This document shows positions 30,042 to 35,949 of a stretch of 35,949 bases of DNA, in pieces. Positions within the stretch are counted from its first letter, which is position 1. Every line of letters begins with the position of its first letter. The notes under the pieces are model-generated. The model was not told the origin of the DNA, did no database searches, and saw only the letters and a list, made by a program, of their open reading frames with translations. The position numbers were made by a program, and so were the translations under genes. The stretch is from Deltaproteobacteria bacterium (lineage in GTDB: Bacteria > Desulfobacterota > Binatia > DP-6): NCBI GenBank assembly GCA_005879795.1, contig VBKJ01000141.1:1-35949 (forward strand), given 5' to 3'.

Positions 30042-31195
30042 CAGCGGTCCCTCGGCGCCGGCCAGCCTTCGGCGCGGCAGGCGGGCGACTCACCCCGCCG
30101 CCGGCGTGCGTGGTCGAGCACGTGGCCGGAGAGGGCCACGGCACGCACGTCGATCGCCTCGGGCGCGACGCGCACACGGAGGTAGTGGGTCGCGGCGAGC
30201 CCGCGCGGGAAGTTCGGGTGGGGGGCCGGCGCGGGGTCGAGGTTCGCGCCGCCGCCCCCGCTCACGACCTCGAGCACGCGCGCGCCGGGCACGACGGTGC
30301 ATGCCGGCTCGGCGCGCTCGTAGAGGTGCGAATGGCCGGCGAGGAGGAGATCCACGTGGCCGGCCTCGAGCACCGGCTCGAGATGCCTGCGGAGCCCGGG
30401 CACGATCCGCTTCACCCCGGCGGTGAACGGCGGCTCGTGCAGGAAGACGATGCGCCACGGGCGCGCGGCCGCGCGCGCGAGATCCCCCGCCAGCCACTCG
30501 GGGTCACCGCCCTCGGCGCCCGAGAACTCGGACGACGACACCGACACGAGATGCGCGGCACCCCACTGGAAGGCGTAGTGCGGGCCCCCCGGCGGCTCGC
30601 CGCCGGCGATGGGCGCGAAGAGGTCGCCGTAGGCACTCCGCCCGCCGAGGTCGTGGTTGCCGGGCGTGGGGAAGAGGGGCACGCGGGCGAGCACGCGGCG
30701 GTAGGGGCGGAAGAAGCGCGCGTCGAGGGTGGGCGCGCGGGACGACGGGTAGGCCATGTCGCCCAGATGGACCAGGAAGGCCGGGCGTCCGGCCAGGATG
30801 CGCCGCGCCAGCGCGGCCGCCTCGCGGCTGCCGTCGCCCGTGTCGCCGACGGCGGCGAAGGTGAAGGGCTCGTCGGCTGCCGGTGCGGTGCGGAAGCGGA
30901 CCGTCCCCGCGGCCGCCCCGAGGCGGCAGACGTAGCGCGTGGAAGGCGCGAGCCCCTCCAGGCGCATCACCTGGAGGCCGCGGCCGCGCCGCGTGGCGGA
31001 CCCGTCCAGCGTCGCGCCGCCGGGGCCGCGGCAGCTCGCCCGCCCCCCGTCCGCACCCGTCCACACGACCGTCGCCGCGTCGCTGCTCACGCCCGACACG
31101 TACGCCCAGCCCGACGGGAAGCGCCCGTCGCAGCCCCCGAGCCCGATCGTCACCGCGAACGCTGCGAGGGCGCCCCTCCACCTCGCCCCGCTCAC
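30041..31195 (-). CDS. Lipoprotein metallophosphoesterase (purple acid phosphatase-like)
   Basis: A 384-aa secreted phosphoesterase. Starting at the GTG at 31195 the protein begins MSGARWRGALAAFAVTIGLG and has a lipobox GLGGC with Cys22, so it is a lipoprotein. An N-terminal fibronectin-like domain (SDAATVVWTG...TRYVCRLG) precedes the calcineurin-like domain with all metal-binding motifs: AVGDTGDG, LVHLGDMAYPS, PTPGNHD, FLHEPPF and AGHSHLYER. This layout matches purple-acid-phosphatase-like enzymes. The start overlaps the amidotransferase stop by 4 bp (GTGA), which fixes it; the frame extends further upstream only as antisense sequence. In an operon with a lipid-sugar transferase it might remove phosphate from a lipid or glycan intermediate, which is inference. 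Confidence 0.87.
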   Translation of the reverse strand: MSGARWRGALAAFAVTIGLGGCDGRFPSGWAYVSGVSSDAATVVWTGADGGRASCRGPGGATLDGSATRRGRGLQVMRLEGLAPSTRYVCRLGAAAGTVRFRTAPAADEPFTFAAVGDTGDGSREAAALARRILAGRPAFLVHLGDMAYPSSRAPTLDARFFRPYRRVLARVPLFPTPGNHDLGGRSAYGDLFAPIAGGEPPGGPHYAFQWGAAHLVSVSSSEFSGAEGGDPEWLAGDLARAAARPWRIVFLHEPPFTAGVKRIVPGLRRHLEPVLEAGHVDLLLAGHSHLYERAEPACTVVPGARVLEVVSGGGGANLDPAPAPHPNFPRGLAATHYLRVRVAPEAIDVRAVALSGHVLDHARRRRGESPACRAEGWPAPRDR

Positions 31196-33033
31196 GCGAC
31201 GCCGGCGCCCTCGCGCCAGAGCTGGAGGATGATGAGCGCCCACAGCTCGCGGCGGTTGTCGCGGCGGCACGCCACGTGCTCGTCGAGGAGCGTGCGCACC
31301 GCCTCGGGCCGGATGACACGGGGATCGAGCCGCTCGAGCGTGGCGCGCGCGAAGGGAAGGAGCGGGCCGGCGAGCCAGGCGGCGAGCGGCACGGTGAGCC
31401 CGCGCTTCACGCGCCGACGGATGGGGGGTGGCACCAGGTCGGCGACTGCTCTCCGCAGCACGCGTTTGGTCGCGAGGCCACGCACCTTGTGCTCGACCGG
31501 GAGGCGGCAGGCGAACTCGACCAGCCGGTGGTCCAGGTACGGCGCGCGCCCCTCGAGCGAGGCGGCCATGCTGGCCCGGTCGAGCTTGGGCAGCAGGTCA
31601 TCGGTCAGGTAGCCGGTCAGGTCGAGGGCGAGGAGGGCGTCGATCGCGCTCCGGGCCGGCAGCGGCTCGGGCTCGGGCGGGGCGGCGAGCGGCCCGCCCG
31701 GCGTGGCGAGCGCCGCCAGGCGCGCAGCGTCCACGCACCCGGTCCACGCCCGGTGGCGCGCCGCCGCCGGCCGATCGGCCTCCTCGAGGAAGCGACGGAG
31801 GAGGTAGCGCACGGTGGTGTTGCCCTGCGGCGCGCCCAGCGCGGGCGCGGCGGCCGCGACGGCCCGCCGCACGGCGGCGGGGAGGCGCGCGTAGCGGGCC
31901 GCGAGCGCCCCGCCCGGATAGGTCGGGTAGCCGGCGAAGAGCTCGTCCGCCCCCTCGCCGACCAGCACCGTCTTCACGTGCGAGCGCGCGAAGCGGGAGA
32001 GGAGAAAGGTCGGCACCCACGCCGGGTCGGCGAGCGGCTCGTCGATGAGCGGGGCGAGATCCCGCACCCCCTCCAGGAAGAGCGACGGGGTGATGGTGAG
32101 CGTGTGATGGCGCGTGCCGAGCGCGCGCGCGGCGCGGGCCGCGTGGTCGCGCTCGTCGAAGCCGCGCCGCTCGAAGCCGAGGGCGAAGGTGTTCAGCTCG
32201 CCGCCGACGGAGCGGGTGACGGCCGTGATGGCGGTCGAGTCGAGCCCGCCCGAGAGGAAGACGCCGAGCGGCACGTCGCTCACCAGCGCGGCGCGCACCG
32301 CGCGCACGAGGTGCGCGCGCAGCTCGGTCGCCGCGTCGTCGAGGCCGAGCGGCAGCGGCGGTGCGGCGAGGAAGGGCGCCACCTCCCAGTAGCGGTCGGC
32401 GCGCGCGGCCTCGCCCTCGAGCACGAAGCGGCCGCCGGGCGGGAGCTTCTGGATGGCCGCGAAGGCGCTCGCCGGGTTGGGTACGTAGCCGGTGCGGAGG
32501 TAGGCGGCGAGCGCGGCCCAATCCGGCTCGCGCCCGACGTGGCCCGAGGCGAGGAGGGCCTTCGGCTCCGAGGCGAAGAGGAAGCCCGCGGGGGTGGTGG
32601 CGTGGTAGAGGGGCTTCTCACCCATCCGGTCGCGCGCGAGCACGAGGCGGCGGTGGCGCGCGTCCCACAGCGCCAGCCCGAACATCCCGTCGAGCGCGTG
32701 CAGGAAGTCGAGTCCCTCGTCCTCGTAGAGGTGCGGCAGCACCTCCGCATCACTGCGGGTGCGAAAGCGGTGACCCCGGGATTGGAGCGCGGAGCGTAGC
32801 GCGGCGCTGTTGTAAATCTCCCCGTTGCATACGGCGATCACGTCGCCCGTCTCGTTGGCGAGCGGCTGCGCGCCGCCCGCGACGTCGATGATCGCGAGCC
32901 GCCGGCAGCCGACGCCGCCCGGGCCGCGCATCGCCCAGCCGTCGCCGTCCGGGCCGCGGTGCACGAGCGCCGCGCTCATGCGCGGAAGGGCCGCCTCCGC
33001 GCCGGCCCCCACCATCCCGTAGATGCCGCACAT
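31192..33033 (-). CDS. asnB: Asparagine-synthetase-like glutamine amidotransferase (AsnB family), copy 2
   Basis: A 613-aa AsnB-family protein. It begins MCGIYGMVG with the catalytic Cys2, has RGPDGDG, NGEIYN and the SGGLDST ATP-pyrophosphatase loop, and ends with the family's usual C-terminal helices (PYLDHRLVEFACRLP). It is a distant paralogue of copy 1 at 17641: the domain order is the same but the sequences differ throughout, so it is not a recent duplication. It is first in a three-gene operon with the phosphoesterase and an ArnT-like glycosyltransferase, mirroring the AsnB-glycosyltransferase pair of copy 1. The start ATG lies 62 bp from a degraded insert upstream. An amidation role in envelope glycan synthesis is inferred, not shown. 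Confidence 0.88.
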   Translation of the reverse strand: MCGIYGMVGAGAEAALPRMSAALVHRGPDGDGWAMRGPGGVGCRRLAIIDVAGGAQPLANETGDVIAVCNGEIYNSAALRSALQSRGHRFRTRSDAEVLPHLYEDEGLDFLHALDGMFGLALWDARHRRLVLARDRMGEKPLYHATTPAGFLFASEPKALLASGHVGREPDWAALAAYLRTGYVPNPASAFAAIQKLPPGGRFVLEGEAARADRYWEVAPFLAAPPLPLGLDDAATELRAHLVRAVRAALVSDVPLGVFLSGGLDSTAITAVTRSVGGELNTFALGFERRGFDERDHAARAARALGTRHHTLTITPSLFLEGVRDLAPLIDEPLADPAWVPTFLLSRFARSHVKTVLVGEGADELFAGYPTYPGGALAARYARLPAAVRRAVAAAAPALGAPQGNTTVRYLLRRFLEEADRPAAARHRAWTGCVDAARLAALATPGGPLAAPPEPEPLPARSAIDALLALDLTGYLTDDLLPKLDRASMAASLEGRAPYLDHRLVEFACRLPVEHKVRGLATKRVLRRAVADLVPPPIRRRVKRGLTVPLAAWLAGPLLPFARATLERLDPRVIRPEAVRTLLDEHVACRRDNRRELWALIILQLWREGAGVA

Positions 33034-33095
33034 CCTTCCGACTTACCCCGCTTTTTTCCGCCGGTTGAGCGCGTCCTGATACCACTTCCGCCGCT

Positions 33096-33347
33096 CTAGA
33101 CACCACTGCGCTCCGGATTACCCCGGGCGGCGATCAACCGCTCGACCCGCCCGCGAATCGGCTCACGGATGGCACGCACGCGCTCGGGAGCTGGTCCTCC
33201 GAGTCGGAGAGGGAGGTCCCAATCCTCGCGCTTGCGGCCAGGCACGAAGGGGAGGCTTCGGCCGCGGCCCATCGTCACCAGGAGCGTTGCCCGGGAGGCA
33301 AGCTCGGGGCGTCAGGCGACGCGGTGGGCGGCGCTGAGGCCGCTGGT
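33096..33347 (-). pseudogene. Remnant of an arsenate-reductase/LMW-phosphatase gene, frameshifted
   Basis: The open frame 33278-33096 encodes MGRGRSLPFVPGRKREDWDL and ends AIREPIRGRVERLIAARG. This matches the C-terminal half of thioredoxin-type ArsC/LMW-phosphatase proteins, where the wording is VTMGCGDECPFVPG.xREDW.LPDP...VRAIRDEI. Upstream on the minus strand, ELASRATLLVT continues the match in frame, then breaks at a run of four G (33306-33309, plus strand); dropping one base restores RLTPELAS, also typical of the family. The catalytic N-terminal P-loop is missing altogether, and the usual Cys of MGCG is Arg. It is therefore a dead fragment. The family identification is from memory. Confidence 0.6.
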
Positions 33348-33365
33348 TGGACGGCCAGCGGCCTC

Positions 33366-33539
33366 CTACACCGTCCCCTTCTTTGACCTCCCTCTCCGCC
33401 CGAGCCTCTCCTCAATCGCCTCGATCACGAAGCGCATGACGGCGATGTCTTGCGTCACGCAGTGCAGCTTGACGCGACGGTGAAGCTCCTTCGGGATGCG
33501 CGTAGCCAACTGGGTCCACGCTTCGTTGTCCTTCGCCAT
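33366..33539 (-). CDS. Small ribbon-helix-helix (Arc-like) DNA-binding protein
   Basis: A 57-aa protein, MAKDNEAWTQLATRIPKELH then RRVKLHCVTQDIAVMRFVIE and AIEERLGRRGRSKKGTV. The pattern of a short strand (ATRIP) and two helices (KELHRRVKLHCVTQ, AVMRFVIEAIEERL) is that of Arc/MetJ/ParG-type regulators, often plasmid partition factors or antitoxins; no partner gene is seen. The chosen ATG at 33539 has AAGGCGG upstream; another ATG at 33557 would add six residues. By my count about 62% G+C, lower than the neighbouring genes, consistent with foreign DNA inserted between the glycosyltransferase and the amidotransferase. Confidence 0.6.
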   Translation of the reverse strand: MAKDNEAWTQLATRIPKELHRRVKLHCVTQDIAVMRFVIEAIEERLGRRGRSKKGTV

Positions 33540-33715
33540 CTGTGCCGCCTTGTGCATCGAGCCTGAGCAAGCGCCGTGCCTTCTGGCCAAGCGCCTGAGA
33601 TCAAGGGGATGAGGCGCGGGCCGCAAGGCCTCCCCAGGAACCGCAGTCCCTAAGGTGACGGGGCCTAGGTCCCACGGTTCATGGTCGAGCGGTCAGTCGA
33701 TGCCGCACACGGCGC

Positions 33716-35949
33716 TCAGCCTCGGGGGCGGAAGAGGATGCTCCGCCGGTCGCTGTGAACCGCCACCAGCGGGCGCGGGGTCATGCGCGCGAGCCGCCCG
33801 GCATTCCAGCGGCTGGCGACGACGTAGGGCCGGGAGCCATGGTCGAGCAGCATGTCGAGCGAGGCCTCCGGGACGAGGTGGTCGCCCGCGCCGAGCTGGC
33901 GGCGCTCCGCGAGCACGTAGTTGCTGCCGAGAGCACGGGCGCTGTTGCTCAGAAGCACGACGGACCGGCCGAGATAGAAGGGCAGGGCCTCGCGGAAGGT
34001 CCCGAAGCAGATGACCGGCACGCCGGGCTCGATGTAGGTGGCGAGGTCCCGAGATGACCGCGTCTCGGCCCACTCGCCGAGCGGGCGGAGGAGGACGAAG
34101 CCCAGGCCCGGCGCGAAGAGCGCGCAGGCGACGAGCGCCGCCGCCGGCCGCCGCCCCCGGGCTGCGGCGGCGCCCCAGGCGAGGAGGAAGGCCCCGGCCG
34201 GCGCGAGCATCCGGGGCGTGAGCACGTCGAAGTTGCCCCCGTGTCCCTCGAAGCCCGCGAGCGCGACCACGAGCGCGGACGCCCCCACGAGCGCCGTCCA
34301 GCGGCCGATGGCGCGCACTACCCCCAGCGCGCGCTCGGGCTCGGCTGCGATGCCGAGCGCGGCCAGGAGAGCGAGTGGCACGAGCGCGGGCAGGATGTAG
34401 TGCGGCCGCTTCGACGCCGAGCAGGTGAAGAAGACGACCAGCACGCCCGCGGCGCGGACGGCGAAGGCGACGAGCGCGGCGTCGGGGCCGCCGGCGCGCC
34501 AGCGCCGCACGAGCGCCGGAGCGAGCGCCCCGAGGAGGACACCCCACATGCCGAAGGCCCAGGCGAGCGTCTCGAGGTAGAAGTAGACGTGGCCGCCGCG
34601 GTGGAAGCGGGCGGTCGAGGAGAGGCGAAGGAGTGTCTCGTCGAGGAGCGCGTAGCGGAGGAAGTCGGGCTGCTGGCGCATGACGACGGCGAGCCACGGC
34701 ACGACCACCAGAGCCGCCACCGCGACGCCGGCGAGGATCGGCCCGGCGCCGCTCCGCCGCGCCGGCCGGGGCAGGGCGCCGCGCGCTGCGAGCCAGGCGA
34801 GGAGGGGTACCGCGATGCCGACCGGTCCCTTGGTGAGCGTGGCGAACCCCATGGCGAGGCCGGCGAGCGGGAGCCAGCGCCAGGCGTTGCCCTCCGTCCG
34901 CGCCCGCACCAGGCAGTCGAGCGCGGCCGTGACCAGCGCGGTGAGCGGCATGTCGAAGATGACGAGGCGCGCGTAGGCGAGCACCATCGGCGCGGTGGCG
35001 AGGACGGCGGCGGCGAGGAGCGCACGCCGGCGGCCGGCGAGCACGCGGACCAGGTCGTAGGTGAGCAGCACGGTCGCGAGCGCGCCCACCACCGAGGGCA
35101 GGCGCGCCGCCAGCTCGCTCACGCCGAGGGCGCGGAACGCGCCCGCGATCATCCAGAAGAGGAGCACGGGCTTGTCGAGGTACGGAAGCCCGTTGTAGTG
35201 CGGCACGCTCCACTGGCCGAGCGCCAGCATTTCGCGCGCGACCTCGGCGTTCCGTCCCTCGTCGGGCTCGATGAGCGGCCAGGCGCCGAGCGCATATACG
35301 AGGGGAAGCGCCGCGAGCGCGAGGAGGGCGAGGCCGAGGACGGCGCGCCGGGCAGGCGAGCGCCGGGCCGTCAGCGCGAGCAGGCGGAGCAGCTCGCACG
35401 CGATCGGCCCGACGCGCCCGCGCGTGGTGTACTTGGACTCCCCGGCGGTGCGCGGGTGGTGGGTCACGGCCCGCTGCACGACGCGCTGACCGGCGAGCGT
35501 GAAGAGCGCCGGCAGCCAGCGGTGCGCGCCCTCGAAGAGCGGGGTCGCTTCCTCGACCCGCGCCAGCGCCTCGGCGCGAAAGACGCGCAGCGGGCAGGCG
35601 AGGTCGCGCACGCGCGGGGCCAAGAGGAGCCGCCGCCCGAGGTTCGCTAGCGCCGAGGCGAGGCGGCGCGAGGGTGGATCGTTGCGGTGGGTGCGAACGC
35701 CGCAGGCGAGGTCCCCCTGCTCCAGCGCGACGATGAGCGTCGGCAGCTCGGCGGGCGCGCACTGGAGGTCGGCGTCGAGGGTCGCGATCAGGCGGCCGCG
35801 CGCGGCCCGGAAGCCGGCCGCCAGCGCGGCGGTCTGCCCGCTCCGCCGAGCGAGCCGGAGGGGGCGGAGGTGATGGTCCGCCTCGGCGAGCCGGGCGAGG
35901 AGCGCGGGCGTCTCGTCGCCGCTGCCGTCGTCGACGACGATCACTTCCC
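33716..35949 (-). CDS. Fused GT2 (DPM/ArnC-like) and ArnT-like glycosyltransferase, 5' end cut by window edge
   Basis: At least 743 aa, incomplete at the N-terminus because the frame enters from the right edge in EVIVVDDGSGDETPALL, the second strand of a GT2 fold. Residues to about 190 form a GT2 domain with LDADLQCAPAELP and AGESKYTTRGR, as in dolichyl/polyprenyl-phosphate sugar synthases. The rest is a GT83/PMT_2 membrane glycosyltransferase with IEPDEGRNAEVAREML and YLDKPVLLFWMIAGAF, about eleven helices and a soluble tail. In most genomes these two functions are separate proteins. The fusion suggests that the donor sugar-lipid is made and used by one polypeptide. The stop is followed by a decayed insert before amidotransferase copy 2. 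Confidence 0.87.
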   Translation of the reverse strand, partial: EVIVVDDGSGDETPALLARLAEADHHLRPLRLARRSGQTAALAAGFRAARGRLIATLDADLQCAPAELPTLIVALEQGDLACGVRTHRNDPPSRRLASALANLGRRLLLAPRVRDLACPLRVFRAEALARVEEATPLFEGAHRWLPALFTLAGQRVVQRAVTHHPRTAGESKYTTRGRVGPIACELLRLLALTARRSPARRAVLGLALLALAALPLVYALGAWPLIEPDEGRNAEVAREMLALGQWSVPHYNGLPYLDKPVLLFWMIAGAFRALGVSELAARLPSVVGALATVLLTYDLVRVLAGRRRALLAAAVLATAPMVLAYARLVIFDMPLTALVTAALDCLVRARTEGNAWRWLPLAGLAMGFATLTKGPVGIAVPLLAWLAARGALPRPARRSGAGPILAGVAVAALVVVPWLAVVMRQQPDFLRYALLDETLLRLSSTARFHRGGHVYFYLETLAWAFGMWGVLLGALAPALVRRWRAGGPDAALVAFAVRAAGVLVVFFTCSASKRPHYILPALVPLALLAALGIAAEPERALGVVRAIGRWTALVGASALVVALAGFEGHGGNFDVLTPRMLAPAGAFLLAWGAAAARGRRPAAALVACALFAPGLGFVLLRPLGEWAETRSSRDLATYIEPGVPVICFGTFREALPFYLGRSVVLLSNSARALGSNYVLAERRQLGAGDHLVPEASLDMLLDHGSRPYVVASRWNAGRLARMTPRPLVAVHSDRRSILFRPRG

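Noticed and set aside
33655-33680. Near-palindrome GGGGCCTAGGTCCC as an attachment site
   Set aside because: It is imperfect, has no second copy that I could find, and no integrase is nearby.
1-35949. CRISPR arrays, tRNA/rRNA genes, insertion sequences
   Set aside because: I saw no regularly spaced repeats, no tRNA cloverleaf with a TTCGA-type arm, no rRNA sequence and no transposase anywhere in the window.

Overview
The window is very G+C-rich DNA, densely packed with genes whose stops and starts often overlap by 1-4 bases. It reads as a Gram-negative bacterium: it carries a TolC-like outer-membrane channel, an RND pump, lipobox proteins and ArnT-like membrane glycosyltransferases. The coproheme decarboxylase and the general gene style suggest an uncultured environmental lineage, for example a deltaproteobacterium-like, Binatota-like or Rokubacteria-like organism. 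That placement is inference with low confidence, because no rRNA or marker gene is present.

Left part (1-13736). The left edge holds the start of a secreted protein on the minus strand with an AT-richer leader. Next come an rRNA/tRNA methyltransferase of the SpoU family coupled to an aldehyde dehydrogenase (minus), and a Phd-VapC type toxin-antitoxin pair (plus). A three-gene minus-strand operon (6406-4031) follows, in which a cyclopropane-fatty-acid synthase is split into two genes with a geranylgeranyl-reductase-like flavoprotein between them. Divergent from it are HemQ, a TauE/SafE permease, a membrane class III nucleotide cyclase, a NiCoT-like metal permease and a large unrecognised membrane-anchored protein with its own sigma70-like promoter.

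Middle (13748-27027). A YdeP-type molybdopterin oxidoreductase stands alone. An asparagine-synthetase-like amidotransferase is coupled to an ArnT-like glycosyltransferase (minus). Then an OmpR-type response regulator, its sensor kinase, a TolC-like channel, a short lipoprotein adaptor and an HME-type RND pump form a complete regulated efflux locus. The intergenic regions before the regulator and before the channel share a TGAAG-N6-TGAAG direct repeat (11-bp period), a credible operator for this regulator.

Right part (27029-35949). Two further ArnT-like glycosyltransferases converge. A lipoprotein metallophosphoesterase and a second asparagine-synthetase-like gene are coupled to one of them. 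A fourth glycosyltransferase, fused to a DPM/ArnC-like GT2 domain, runs off the right edge. Between it and the second amidotransferase lies a small, lower-GC insert with a ribbon-helix-helix gene and a frameshifted fragment of an arsenate-reductase/LMW-phosphatase gene.

The most distinctive systems are the split CFA synthase/flavoprotein operon (possible methyl-branched or otherwise modified lipid synthesis), the recurring amidotransferase plus lipid-linked-sugar glycosyltransferase modules (possible envelope or lipid glycan modification), and the efflux locus with its predicted operator and its adaptor that appears to lack the lipoyl domain.
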